Shown piece after piece: positions 25,142 to 33,619 of a DNA stretch of 64,000 bases. The notes under the pieces were generated by a model. The model was given only the letters and a program-made list of their open reading frames with translations, searched no databases and had not been told where the DNA came from. The translations under genes were made by a program, and so were the position numbers. This DNA comes from Rufibacter tibetensis. GTDB taxonomy: Bacteria; Bacteroidota; Bacteroidia; Cytophagales; Hymenobacteraceae. Location of the stretch: NCBI RefSeq assembly GCF_001310085.1, contig NZ_CP012643.1, positions 396,001 to 460,000 of the forward strand, in the 5' to 3' direction. The stretch's first letter is position 1. The number at the start of each line of letters is the position of its first letter.

Positions 25142-26416
25142 CTAATACTTGTACCACTCGCCCCATTGGTTGCGCAGGTTTTTGCGCATCTCGTTTTCGC
25201 GGGCGTTGTTGCCGGGGTTGAAGAATATGGTGCCTTTCAATTCATCGGGCAGGAAATCCTGGGGTACAAAGCTGCCTTCGTAATCATGGGCATATTTGTA
25301 TTCATTTCCGTAGCCAATTTCCTTCATGAGCTTAGTAGGTGCGTTGCGCAAATGCAACGGTACCGGTGGACTTCCCTGCTCCCGCACATACGCCCGCGCA
25401 TTCCTGATGGCTTTATACGCCGCGTTGCTTTTGGGCGAAGTAGCCAGGTAAATAGCCGTCTGCGAAAGCAGGATGTCGCACTCGGGGTACCCGATAACCG
25501 TCACCGCCTGAAAACATTCGCTGGCCATGATCATAGCCGTTGGGTTGGCATTGCCAATATCTTCTGAAGCCATGATGAGCATGCGCCGAGCAATGAACTT
25601 AGGATCTTCCCCGCCTTCTATCATGCGTGCCAACCAGTACACCGTGGCATTAGGGTCTGAACCGCGCATAGACTTTATAAACGCCGAAATAATGTCATAA
25701 TGTGCCTCGCCGCCTTTGTCGTACAAGGCCAGGTTCTGCTGCGCAATCTGCTTCACCAAATCATTGGTGATCACCAGCTTTTCTTCCTTTCCGCTGCCGT
25801 CAATCACAATCTCCAGCAGGTTGAGCAGCTTGCGGGCATCACCACCAGAGATGGTAAGCAGCGCCTCATACTCCTGCACCTCAATGTTCTGCGTTTTCAG
25901 CACCTCATCTTCGGTGAGGGCCTTCTGCACCAATTCCACCAGTTCCTCTTTTTCCAATGATTTCAGGATGTACACCTGGCAACGGGAAAGCAATGCGGGG
26001 ATGACTTCAAACGAAGGGTTCTCGGTGGTAGCGCCAATCAACGTGACCGTGCCCTTCTCTACCGCGCCCAGCAAAGCGTCTTGCTGCGATTTGTTGAACC
26101 GATGGATCTCGTCAATGAACAACACCGTGCCCTGCCGTTTGCGCGCCTGTTCAATCACATCTCTGATATCTTTCACCCCGGCATTGATGGCGCTAATGGC
26201 CACAAACGGCACCTTCAGTTGGCCCGCAATAATGCCGGCCAAGGTGGTTTTACCCACGCCTGGTGGTCCCCAGAAGATCATGGACGGCACCATACCAGCT
26301 TCAATATAGCGCCGCAGCACGCCCTTGGGGCCTACTAAGTGTTTCTGACCGGCGTACTGATCCAGGTTGTGCGGGCGCATGCGCTCCGGCAAGGGGGCTT
26401 TGGTAGTTTGGAACAT
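25142..26416 (-). CDS. rarA: Replication-associated recombination protein A (AAA+ ATPase)
   Basis: 424 residues, RarA/MgsA/WRNIP1 family. It acts at stalled replication forks. Opening LPERMRPHNLDQYAGQKHL is the family signature, Walker A is GPPGVGKTT, Walker B is FIDEIHRF, sensor 1 lies in GATTENPSFE, and the C-terminal RarA-specific part contains DIGNANP and the conserved NAYKAI(R)-like stretch. Length is normal. Transcribed alone, convergent with the signalling block. Confidence 0.96.
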   Translation of the reverse strand: MFQTTKAPLPERMRPHNLDQYAGQKHLVGPKGVLRRYIEAGMVPSMIFWGPPGVGKTTLAGIIAGQLKVPFVAISAINAGVKDIRDVIEQARKRQGTVLFIDEIHRFNKSQQDALLGAVEKGTVTLIGATTENPSFEVIPALLSRCQVYILKSLEKEELVELVQKALTEDEVLKTQNIEVQEYEALLTISGGDARKLLNLLEIVIDGSGKEEKLVITNDLVKQIAQQNLALYDKGGEAHYDIISAFIKSMRGSDPNATVYWLARMIEGGEDPKFIARRMLIMASEDIGNANPTAMIMASECFQAVTVIGYPECDILLSQTAIYLATSPKSNAAYKAIRNARAYVREQGSPPVPLHLRNAPTKLMKEIGYGNEYKYAHDYEGSFVPQDFLPDELKGTIFFNPGNNARENEMRKNLRNQWGEWYKY

Positions 26417-26675
26417 GGGAAGCAGATTTCAGGTACTAACGTTTCGCAGACTTAATATGCCGCGAAACAAAAGGCAATTTACTTTCTTTCCGGCACTGTT
26501 TCCCGGCCCTTCTATAGAAATCAGCTTAAAAGCAGCTTGCCCGGTGGTAACCTGCCAGATAGCGGGGCGTTACCCAGCGAGGTTCTTAGGCCCGCCCTAG
26601 ACAGATACCCTGAACTACCTGCTGTTGGCTCCGTATCCCTGAAAGGCATAAGCTCAGCCCTTAACCTCTTGAAGC

Positions 26676-27101
26676 ATGGAAACATCTGTAGCCGGACGCA
26701 CCCTCCTGAAAGCCGTAGCCGCCTTTACCACCGTAGGCGGTTTCCTGATGGACTGGAACAAAACCCACCTGTTCAACGACAACTGGACGCCGCACGCAAA
26801 GTTCCATGATGCCATGACCATTCTCACCGGAACCCTGTTAGGCTCCGGCAGCCTGTACCTGCTCCAGAAAAAAGACGGTGACCAAAACATGAACCTGAAA
26901 GCCGGTGCCCTCCTGCCCGCTATCTTCTACCTGGCCCAAGCGGGAAGCTTCACCTTTCCCGGCGCCAAAGGCATGGACGCCGAGTTCCCGGAGAAAATCC
27001 CCTCCGTAGGAAGACTCCGCCTGAATGAAGGGCCTTTTTCCTTGGTGATGCTGGCGGCTTTGGGAGCGGGGTATTTGTTGGCGAAAAAGGGATCTGAATA
27101 G
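26676..27101 (+). CDS. Small membrane protein, DUF6640-like
   Basis: 141 residues with three or four hydrophobic segments (about 8-25, 46-64, 76-92, 117-135). The segment DWNKTHLFNDNWTPHAKFHD, a cluster of conserved W, H and K residues after the first helix, resembles proteins annotated as DUF6640 as I remember them; this match is tentative. Function unknown. It is alone on the plus strand between rarA and the minus-strand sulfur module. A fold-back sequence of the interspersed repeat type follows it at 27107-27145. Confidence 0.65.
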   Translation: METSVAGRTLLKAVAAFTTVGGFLMDWNKTHLFNDNWTPHAKFHDAMTILTGTLLGSGSLYLLQKKDGDQNMNLKAGALLPAIFYLAQAGSFTFPGAKGMDAEFPEKIPSVGRLRLNEGPFSLVMLAALGAGYLLAKKGSE

Positions 27102-27168
27102 CTGTTTTTGGCTTGTTTTCAAAAAATTTGCCTCAAAGCAGGTTGGGCTTTTTTCCTTGTAAGGAAAC

Positions 27169-27582
27169 CTAATGTGGCAACCGGTTCCTTACGACTCCAT
27201 AGAAGTAAGTCCCTAAGAGGCCACCAGCAATGACTATCAGAATAGACCAGTACCCCTGCCCCAAATTCACAAACAAGGGTCCGGGGCATGCTCCCACCAA
27301 GGCCCAGCCTAACCCAAAGATAGTGCCGCCCATCAGGTAACGGGTAATCCCCTTTTCCTTAGGCTGGAAGGTGATGAGCTTCCCCTGTAGGTCACGGAGC
27401 TTTAACTTTTTGATCAGGAATACCGCTAATGCCCCCAAAATCACGGCCGTGCCTATAATGCCATACATGTGGAACGACTGGAACCGAAACATCTCCTGAA
27501 TACGGTACCAAGAGATAGCCTCTGACTTACTCATCACCACCCCGAACAGAATGCCCGTCAGGATATACTTCAATACTTTCAT
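27169..27582 (-). CDS. YeeE/YedE-type sulfur transporter half (DUF6691)
   Basis: 137-residue membrane protein with about four helices. LVGACPGPLFVNLGQG carries the conserved Cys and GPL motif of the C-terminal half of YeeE/YedE, the family that moves thiosulfate through a chain of cysteines. Here the transporter is split into two genes; the other half is 27605-28165, 22 bases upstream in the same transcript. The pair sits downstream of a persulfide-processing gene, supporting a role in sulfane-sulfur uptake or export. Confidence 0.85.
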   Translation of the reverse strand: MKVLKYILTGILFGVVMSKSEAISWYRIQEMFRFQSFHMYGIIGTAVILGALAVFLIKKLKLRDLQGKLITFQPKEKGITRYLMGGTIFGLGWALVGACPGPLFVNLGQGYWSILIVIAGGLLGTYFYGVVRNRLPH

Positions 27583-27604
27583 CTCTTTTTCTTTTAAGAA
27601 GTTT

Positions 27605-28165
27605 TTATGAAAACAGCAGCGGAAACACCAGGAACGTGGTCACCAATCCGCCAATGAAAAAACCGATGACAGCCACCAGCGAAGGCCACTGCAAATTGGA
27701 AAGCCCGCTGATGGCATGCCCAGAAGTACAGCCCCCCGCATATCGCGTCCCGAAACCAATGAGCAATCCGCCTACCAGCAATAACAGAAAACCCTGTACA
27801 CTTCCCAGCGCTTCCAAACTGAATAACTCTTGGGGCTGCAATCCCTGCGGAGCCGCAAAACCCAACTTCTGTAAGTCCTGGACAGTATCAGTTGAAATCT
27901 GAATGACCTCCCCGTTCTGCAAAAATTCCTGCGAAAGCCATCCACCCAGTACTGTCCCTACTAGAAACAGCAAATTCCAGCTTTGCGCTTTCCAATCGAA
28001 TTTAAAAAAAGGCACTCTTTTGCCGGCTCCACACGCCGCACAAATAATCCTGAAATTAGAGGAGAACCCAAACGAACTCCCGAAAAACAACAGCAGCACC
28101 ATCACCAACGCAATCACTGCCCCTGACACATACCATGGCCAGGGTTGTGAGATAAACTCTATCAT
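27605..28165 (-). CDS. YeeE/YedE family protein, N-terminal-type half
   Basis: 186-residue membrane protein with about five helices. RYAGGCTSGHAISGLSN is the conserved Cys motif of YeeE/YedE transporters. Together with the next gene (22 bases downstream) it makes a two-part transporter for thiosulfate or a related sulfur species. It follows the rhodanese/MBL gene by 220 bases; I see no matching -7 box in that gap, so it may be read through from that gene's promoter. Confidence 0.85.
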   Translation of the reverse strand: MIEFISQPWPWYVSGAVIALVMVLLLFFGSSFGFSSNFRIICAACGAGKRVPFFKFDWKAQSWNLLFLVGTVLGGWLSQEFLQNGEVIQISTDTVQDLQKLGFAAPQGLQPQELFSLEALGSVQGFLLLLVGGLLIGFGTRYAGGCTSGHAISGLSNLQWPSLVAVIGFFIGGLVTTFLVFPLLFS

Positions 28166-28385
28166 CTAATTTGATTTTTAACTCAGTTTGATAAAAGAAA
28201 GCCTGCAAATGGATGCATCATAGCACCTCCCCAGCAAATCAATGGAGGGACAATCCCTTATGGCTGCCCTTCTAGGCATCTAATCCTTGTAACAATATTT
28301 ATTGGTAGTGCAAAAGAAAAGCACGTTATCTGAATGTCTCCTTTAAAGGGGGACGACCAAATACCTTAACTAATTAGTGAAATTC

Positions 28386-29795
28386 TTACCTTAATGTAGA
28401 AGGACACACGAATGCGGTTTTTGGAACATCCGTTTCCAAGATGGCTTTGAAGCCGCCTGCTACATCTATCAGGTTGTCAAAACCGCGGGCTTTCAGGATG
28501 GACGCTGCCATCATTGAGCGGTAACCACCAGCACAGTGCAAGTACACAGGTTCCTCTTTAGGGATTTCTACCAGGTGCTCGTTCAGGGAGCTTAACGGCA
28601 TGTTGACGGCGCCTTCCACGTGCTCTGCGCTGTACTCACTGGGTTTCCGGACGTCTATGATCACGGGCTTTTCTGCCTGCACACGTTGGGAAAACTCCTG
28701 AGCTGAAATAGACGGCAAGGATTCTATTTCTTTGTTAGCGGCCTTCCAAGTGGTCATACCATTCTCCAGATATCCAAGCGTGTGGTCATACCCCACCCTA
28801 GCCAGGCGGGTCACTACTTCTTCCTCGCGACCAGCGTCTGCCAGGAATACGATGGGTTGCTGGATATCTGGGATGAGTTCTCCTACCCATGGCGCGAAGC
28901 TACCGTTTAGTCCAATGTTGATGGAGTTGGGAACATGACCAAGTGCAAAATCGGCGGCTTTACGGGTGTCCAGCACCAGAGCTCCGGTCTCGTTTACTAC
29001 TGCTTCAAAAGCATCGGGTGACAGGGCCTGTAAACCTTGGTTTAGCACGTTTTCAATGTTAGCGTAGCCTTGTTTGTTCAGCTGCACGTTCAACGGAAAA
29101 TAGCCCGGCGGCGGGAGGAGCCCGTCTGTTACTTCCTTCACAAACTCTTCTTTTGTCATTTCGGCCCGCAGGGCGTAGTTGGTTTTCTTCTGGTTGCCCA
29201 AGGTGTCAAATGTATCTTTGCTCATGTTCTTGCCGCAGGCACTTCCGGCCCCGTGGGCCGGGTACACCAACACCTCATCCGCCAGAGGCATAATCTTGGT
29301 GCGGAGCGAATCATACAACATACCCGCTAACTGCTCCTGCGTCAACTCAGATTTCGCAGCCAGATCAGGACGGCCCACATCGCCAATGAACAGGGTGTCT
29401 CCAGTGAAAAGGGCGTAATCTTTTCCGGCTTCGTCTTTCAGCAGATAGGTAACAGATTCCAGTGTATGGCCGGGGGTGTGTAGCACCTGGAGGGTGACAT
29501 CTCCCACGGTGAGCACTTCCCCATCCTGGGCCAGGTAAGCTTCAAAGGAGGGCTGGGCGGCCGCTCCGTACACAATCTGGACTCCGGCAGCTTTGGCCAG
29601 ATCCACGTGCCCCGAGACAAAATCGGCGTGGAAGTGGGTTTCCAACACGTATTTGATGTTGGCCTGGTCTTTCTCAGCTTTGTGCAAGTATGGTTTAATC
29701 TCGCGCAGCGGGTCAATGATAACTGCCTCGCGGTTACTCTCAATGTAGTAGGCGCCTTGTGCCAGGCAACCGGTATATATTTGTTCTACTTTCAT
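28386..29795 (-). CDS. Metallo-beta-lactamase fold hydrolase with two rhodanese domains
   Basis: 469 residues, persulfide dioxygenase-like. The MBL domain (1 to about 240) has THFHADFVSGH (His54, His56, Asp58, His63) and HTPGHT. Two rhodanese domains follow (about 255-355 and 365-460). Only the second has the catalytic Cys (Cys421 in YLHCAGGYRSM); the first has FLADAGREEE with no Cys at that place and is probably structural. Such proteins oxidise glutathione or similar persulfides to sulfite and pass sulfane sulfur between domains. The promoter region carries the palindrome at 29865-29878 and a -7 box at 29835-29842. Sulfite would then be exported by the TauE-like protein upstream. Confidence 0.92.
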   Translation of the reverse strand: MKVEQIYTGCLAQGAYYIESNREAVIIDPLREIKPYLHKAEKDQANIKYVLETHFHADFVSGHVDLAKAAGVQIVYGAAAQPSFEAYLAQDGEVLTVGDVTLQVLHTPGHTLESVTYLLKDEAGKDYALFTGDTLFIGDVGRPDLAAKSELTQEQLAGMLYDSLRTKIMPLADEVLVYPAHGAGSACGKNMSKDTFDTLGNQKKTNYALRAEMTKEEFVKEVTDGLLPPPGYFPLNVQLNKQGYANIENVLNQGLQALSPDAFEAVVNETGALVLDTRKAADFALGHVPNSINIGLNGSFAPWVGELIPDIQQPIVFLADAGREEEVVTRLARVGYDHTLGYLENGMTTWKAANKEIESLPSISAQEFSQRVQAEKPVIIDVRKPSEYSAEHVEGAVNMPLSSLNEHLVEIPKEEPVYLHCAGGYRSMMAASILKARGFDNLIDVAGGFKAILETDVPKTAFVCPSTLR

Positions 29796-29834
29796 GTTCT
29801 TTCTTATTAGGGAATGATAAGATTAACCTCTGTG

Positions 29835-29842
29835 CAAAAGTA
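29835..29842 (-). promoter_or_regulatory. -7 box of the MBL/rhodanese gene
   Basis: TACTTTTG on the minus strand fits TAnnTTTG exactly. The start codon is about 40 bases downstream. The Crp/Fnr-type palindrome centre lies 36.5 bases upstream of the last base of this box. Confidence 0.65.
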
Positions 29843-29864
29843 GGCAAGTGATAGTACCTGCACA

Positions 29865-29878
29865 GTGACTTTGGTCAC
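29865..29878. promoter_or_regulatory. Crp/Fnr-type operator upstream of the MBL/rhodanese gene
   Basis: GTGACTTTGGTCAC, a perfect 5+5 inverted repeat GTGAC-n4-GTCAC. The twin at 30730-30743 differs by one base of the 4-base spacer. Its position about 42 bases before the expected transcript start is the place of a class II activator site. The obvious regulator is the Crp/Fnr protein at 30856-31497. Confidence 0.75.
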
Positions 29879-29886
29879 ACACTGGT

Positions 29887-30681
29887 TTACCCCAGAATTT
29901 CTTTAAACAGGATAAAAACCCCCATCACCAGCACAAACCACCCGAAGCCTTGCTTCAGGGCCTTGCTGTTGATTTTGTGGGCAAAAGCGCTGCCCACGTA
30001 AATGCCTATGACAGATAAACCTGAAAATGTGAGCAGGAAAACCCAGTCAATGGTGTAGTGGCCCATATCACCCAGGAAACCCACCAATGAGTTGAGGGCA
30101 ATGAGCACCAAAGACGTACCAACCGCCACCTTCATGTCCAGCCTTACTAACAATACCAGCGCCGGGATAATCAGGAAACCGCCTCCCGCTCCCACTAGTC
30201 CAGAGATGAGCCCCACCAGCACTGCCTGCGCCAACATTTGCTGATAATGGCCTCCTTCTTTGTTCTTATCCTTCACTTCAGCGGAAACTTTATTCTTAAT
30301 CATGCCTACCGCAGAGACCATCATTAGCAGCGCGAACAGTACCATTACCATAATCTCTTTGGTCACAATGACCTGCCCTAACCTAAACAGTTGGGGAGGC
30401 AAAGCAGGCATCAGGTACAGGCGGGTCAGGTAAATGGTCACCAGAGAGGGCACCCCAAAGATCACCAACGTTTTCCCATGCACCAGTCCTTTCCGGAAGA
30501 AGCGGTATCCTCCAATGGAACTGGTGGCTCCTACCACGAACAAGGAGTAAGACGTGGCTATAATGGGGTTCAGGCCAATGAGGTACACCAGAATAGGTAC
30601 AGTCAGGATGGAGCCGCCGCTTCCGGTAAGCCCCAATGTACCGCCTATCAGTAAAGCCGCTATGTACCCCAGTATCTCCAT
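29887..30681 (-). CDS. TauE/SafE family sulfite exporter
   Basis: 264-residue membrane protein with about eight helices, in the two-repeat layout of TauE/SafE anion exporters: GGTLGLTGSGGSILTVPIL near the N-terminus and GLISGLVGAGGGFLIIPAL as its second-half counterpart. The reading frame is open up to 30783, but the ATG at 30681 (MEILGYIAALL) is the sensible start: the extra 34 residues are not hydrophobic and would cover the promoter and operator. It probably removes sulfite made by the persulfide dioxygenase-like neighbour. Confidence 0.9.
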   Translation of the reverse strand: MEILGYIAALLIGGTLGLTGSGGSILTVPILVYLIGLNPIIATSYSLFVVGATSSIGGYRFFRKGLVHGKTLVIFGVPSLVTIYLTRLYLMPALPPQLFRLGQVIVTKEIMVMVLFALLMMVSAVGMIKNKVSAEVKDKNKEGGHYQQMLAQAVLVGLISGLVGAGGGFLIIPALVLLVRLDMKVAVGTSLVLIALNSLVGFLGDMGHYTIDWVFLLTFSGLSVIGIYVGSAFAHKINSKALKQGFGWFVLVMGVFILFKEILG

Positions 30682-30699
30682 GTTTCTTTTATGATGCGA

Positions 30700-30707
30700 C
30701 AAAGGTA
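30700..30707 (-). promoter_or_regulatory. -7 box of the TauE/SafE gene
   Basis: TACCTTTG on the minus strand, an exact TAnnTTTG match 18 bases before the start codon, with the operator 30730-30743 centred 36.5 bases upstream of its last base, exactly as for the MBL gene. Confidence 0.65.
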
Positions 30708-30729
30708 GAAGATACTTTGACCCATCACA

Positions 30730-30743
30730 GTGACAAAAGTCAC
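30730..30743. promoter_or_regulatory. Crp/Fnr-type operator upstream of the TauE/SafE gene
   Basis: GTGACAAAAGTCAC; its reverse complement GTGACTTTTGTCAC matches the operator at 29865-29878 in 13 of 14 positions. It lies about 50 bases before the tauE-like start codon. Confidence 0.75.
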
Positions 30744-30798
30744 AGAGGCTCTTTAGCGGTATTTTGAAGAAGAAAGGCCACAAATGGAATTAAAAAAG

Positions 30799-30834
30799 AT
30801 CAGTGTCATTGCTTCCCATATCAATGACACTGAT
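30799..30834 (-). terminator. Terminator of the Crp/Fnr gene
   Basis: ATCAGTGTCATTG pairs with CAATGACACTGAT (13 bp, 10-base loop). On the minus strand it is followed by CTTTTTTA, so the regulator transcript ends before the TauE gene, which therefore has its own promoter. Confidence 0.85.
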
Positions 30835-30855
30835 TCTTCATTAAAGCAAACTCCC

Positions 30856-31497
30856 TTATTTATCTAACTGGTGCAACTCAATGTAATTGCGGTGCAAGGT
30901 GAGAAGGCCCCGCTGTTCTAATTTCTTCAAGAGGCGCGAAATCACTTCGCGGGAGCTGTTCAGTTCCTCGGCAATCTGCTGGTGGGAAAGTTTGAGTTGG
31001 TTTCCTTTTACCTCTTGGTTCTTCTTTAGGTAGAATAGAAGGCGCTCATCCAGGCTTTTAAAGGCAACAGCATCCAAGGTCTGCAGCAGCTCCTCAAAAC
31101 GTTCCCGGTAGGTGCCAATTACAAAGTTGTGCCAACTGGGGTATTTGCCTAGCCAGCGCTCGGCTACGTGCATGGGCACTAACAACACATCAGCGTCCGT
31201 AACTGCCTGCGCTGAAATCTTGCTCTGCTCGTCGCGGGCAGCGCATAACATAGACAGTGCACAGGCGTGACCAGGCTCCAGAAAGTACATCAGGAACTCG
31301 TTGCCTTCCTCGTCTTCCCGGTACACCTTCAGCAGTCCATTGAGTAGCAGAATGGAAGATTTCAGGTATTGGTCGGTCCGGATAATGGTTTCTCCTTCGG
31401 GTAGTCTTTTCACGGTTCCTTCTTGCAGGAGTTCTTGGCGGAGGGAGGGTTCTAAGCCTGAAAAGTACTTCTGAAGGGTTTGTTCTAGCGTATCCAT
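30856..31497 (-). CDS. Crp/Fnr family transcriptional regulator
   Basis: 213 residues. Residues about 15-130 form a cyclic-nucleotide-binding-like beta barrel (GETIIRTDQYLKSSILLLNG, then EGNEFLMYFLEPGHACALSM), linked to a winged helix at about 150-205 with SHQQIAEELNSSREVISRLL as recognition helix region. There is no N-terminal Fnr iron-sulfur cysteine cluster, so it is not an oxygen sensor of the classic kind; Cys residues in the barrel (CALSMLCAA) could sense redox or persulfide, which is speculation. Its neighbours and the two operators at 29865 and 30730 suggest it controls the sulfur genes. Confidence 0.92.
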   Translation of the reverse strand: MDTLEQTLQKYFSGLEPSLRQELLQEGTVKRLPEGETIIRTDQYLKSSILLLNGLLKVYREDEEGNEFLMYFLEPGHACALSMLCAARDEQSKISAQAVTDADVLLVPMHVAERWLGKYPSWHNFVIGTYRERFEELLQTLDAVAFKSLDERLLFYLKKNQEVKGNQLKLSHQQIAEELNSSREVISRLLKKLEQRGLLTLHRNYIELHQLDK

Positions 31498-31613
31498 ATT
31501 CCCTCAACGGTAAGATTTACTGATATGGTTTGATTTCTTATTGGGCTGCAAGACTCCATTTTCAGAAACTAAATAATCTCTCTATTTTCAGACTTCTCTT
31601 CACCACATGGTCT

Positions 31614-32355
31614 ATGCTGCTGCACTTGCTTTTGCCGTTCCTGCTTTCCTTCTCTCACCTGTTTAAGTCACCCGCTCCGGTCCTGTCCTTACCGGCCAGG
31701 AGGTTATAAGAAGGATGCACGACAACTACGCAGGCAAGTTTAACCCCTATTTCACCTTTGACCAAACAGCGGTCAGCTACAAAACTCCTTCCGACTCCTC
31801 AGCACAGGTGTGGCATGAGGCCATGGCTTTTCCCGGAAACTGGTGATCAGGTTCGGGGAGCTTGAGCAGGGAAACGGGGCTTTGTTCTCGCAGGATAGCC
31901 AATACGTGTTCAAAGACAATGCCCTGCAAAACCGCCGCCGCCGCGTGCATGAGGTGTTGGCCTTGGGGTTTGACGTCTATCACCAGCCTGTTGAACGCAC
32001 GGTAGCCCAGATGCAGGAAGCCGGAATTGATTTATCCAAAGTCTTCATTACTACCTGGCAGGGCCGAAAAGTGTATGTGGTATGCGTGAATTCTCTTGAG
32101 GAAAAAGCCAGCCACTTCATCATTGACCAGTAAAAGCTGTTGGGTTTGAAAACGATCAGGCAAACCGGCGATCGCCAAAATGCCGTGGAATTGAAAGGCT
32201 ATAAAAATGTAAAAGGCAACTGGATTGCCACAGACCTCACTTTTTACCTGAACGGCACCAAGACCCTGCATGAGGTTTACTATAACATGCGCTTTCCTAA
32301 AACGCTGCCGTCAGAACTGTTTACTGTTGCTGGTTTCCAGGCTGCCCGCTGGTAA
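31614..32355 (+). pseudogene. Decayed secreted-protein gene: two frameshifts and a nonsense codon
   Basis: Three frames in a row add up to one protein. MLLHLLLPFLLSFSHLF (a signal peptide) opens at 31614; it shifts to GQEVIRRMHDNYAGKF (31690-31843), then shifts near the AAA at 31837-31839 to KLVIRFGELEQGNG (from about 31839 on). In that last frame a TAA at 32131-32133 interrupts FIIDQ and KLLGLKTIRQ, after which reading continues to QAARW and the stop at 32353. Undoing two one-base deletions gives 744 bases, 247 codons plus stop. It looks like a LolA-like periplasmic protein of Cytophagales; the exact family is not recognised. No intact part is long enough to function. Confidence 0.8.
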
Positions 32356-32439
32356 TTCCTTTTTTAACTCGTTTTTCAAAAAACTAGCCCCAAACGGACA
32401 TGCTCCTCTTCATCAATAAACACAAGCCCAACCTATCCT

Positions 32440-33042
32440 ATGGCCACTTCTAAATTGACCCCAGAACAGAACGAGCAGAAGATCGAAAGTTATTTCGCAA
32501 ACGCCCCTGAGTTTGCCCAAGCCATCTGTGAGAAAATAAGAAGTGCCATTGCCGCCGCTGATCCAGAACTGAAAGCCACCTGGAAATGGAGTGTGCCCAT
32601 GTACGAGAAAACGGGTCCGGGATTGGTGTGCGGCCTGGGTATATTCAAGCAGCATGTGAGCGTGTCTTTCTTCCAGGGAGCCTTGTTGGAAGATCCGCAT
32701 GGGGTGTTTAACAGCAGCCAGGATGCCAAAGCAATGCGCAGTATCAAGTACTCCGATGCAACTCAGGTAAACGAGGAAATTTTAGTGGAGTACCTTCGCG
32801 CAGCCACGCAATTAAAATCAGGTGCCGCCGCCAAGTCAACGGAGCGCAGTGTCATTGAAATTCCCGAGGACCTGAAACAAGCCTTAGCCGAGGCTCAGCA
32901 ACTGGAGAAATTTGAAAAGCTGGCCTACACGCACCGCAAAGAGTACGTGCGCTGGGTCTTGGAGGCCAAACGCACCGAAACCAGGGGCAATCGCATTTTG
33001 AAAACCGTAGAGCGCATCACCGAAGGCAAGAAGTTCAGCTGA
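32440..33042 (+). CDS. DUF1801/YdeI-like protein
   Basis: 200-residue cytoplasmic protein. Residues about 15-125 fit DUF1801 (an alpha/beta fold with KATWKWSVPMYEKTG and the following VSVSFFQGALLEDP); residues about 140-200 fit the YdeI/OmpD-associated C-terminal helices (FEKLAYTHRKEYVRWVLEAK, then TRGNRILKTVERI). Such proteins have been linked to stress and antimicrobial-peptide protection in enterobacteria; the biochemical role is unknown. Its last 8 bases overlap the convergent flavin reductase gene. A decayed interspersed repeat (32367-32400) lies upstream. Confidence 0.85.
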   Translation: MATSKLTPEQNEQKIESYFANAPEFAQAICEKIRSAIAAADPELKATWKWSVPMYEKTGPGLVCGLGIFKQHVSVSFFQGALLEDPHGVFNSSQDAKAMRSIKYSDATQVNEEILVEYLRAATQLKSGAAAKSTERSVIEIPEDLKQALAEAQQLEKFEKLAYTHRKEYVRWVLEAKRTETRGNRILKTVERITEGKKFS

Positions 33043-33565
33043 TTCCCCTTGCCGCATCCTCTATTTCGCGCAGAAATTCCCGATGGTCACCTAGGTGTTG
33101 AATGTCTGTTTCCACTTCTTCAGTAGAGGCGTACAAGGTTCTCCCAAACTTCATGTTCAGGTACTTGGCCGTCAGTTTGAAGGGGACCTCAAAGCCAGTG
33201 GGGAGTTCAGAATCTGCCCCAACGGCTACCACAAAGACTATTTTATCTTTTAGTTTGCGGCCTGCCGGTTTCTGCACGGTGACCAGATCAGTGAGGCGGT
33301 CAAAGAAGGTTTTCAATACCCCGCTCATGGCATACCAGTACACCGGCGTGGCGAACACGATGATCTGGTGCTGTAACACTTGCGAGATGACACTCCCAAA
33401 CTCATCTTCCGCTGGGTAGTCATTCTCGTACCGGTACGGGTAAATAGCATGGTCCAGCAAGTCCAACAGTTGGTGGGGCGTATTCCGAAAGAATTTCTGG
33501 ACGAACAGTTTGGTGTCACTGTCTTTGCGGGCACTGGCCAGGATGATAAGCGTAGCTTTGTGCAT
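33035..33565 (-). CDS. NAD(P)H-dependent FMN oxidoreductase, flavodoxin-like
   Basis: 176 residues with flavodoxin fold: first strand and phosphate loop ATLIILASARKDSDT at 4-18, then IIVFATPVYWYAMSGVLKTF around 70-90, the usual flavin-contacting loop of NADPH-dependent FMN reductases. The substrate is unknown (quinone, azo or nitro compounds are typical). It sits 54 bases downstream of the glutathionylspermidine-synthase-like gene and may be in the same transcript. It ends with an 8-base overlap with the convergent DUF1801 gene. Confidence 0.88.
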   Translation of the reverse strand: MHKATLIILASARKDSDTKLFVQKFFRNTPHQLLDLLDHAIYPYRYENDYPAEDEFGSVISQVLQHQIIVFATPVYWYAMSGVLKTFFDRLTDLVTVQKPAGRKLKDKIVFVVAVGADSELPTGFEVPFKLTAKYLNMKFGRTLYASTEEVETDIQHLGDHREFLREIEDAARGIS

Positions 33566-33619
33566 AGCAACACAGAAAGGCTTTTTAAAGGTCTATGGCT
33601 TCAACTCCTGAATCCCTTT

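Noticed and set aside
30682..30783. 34-residue N-terminal extension of the TauE/SafE protein
   Set aside because: It would run over the -7 box and the operator, and the ATG at 30681 begins the first membrane helix.
33035..33042. 8-base overlap of convergent DUF1801 and flavin reductase genes as a regulatory device
   Set aside because: Short tail-to-tail overlaps are common in compact genomes; nothing else points to regulation.
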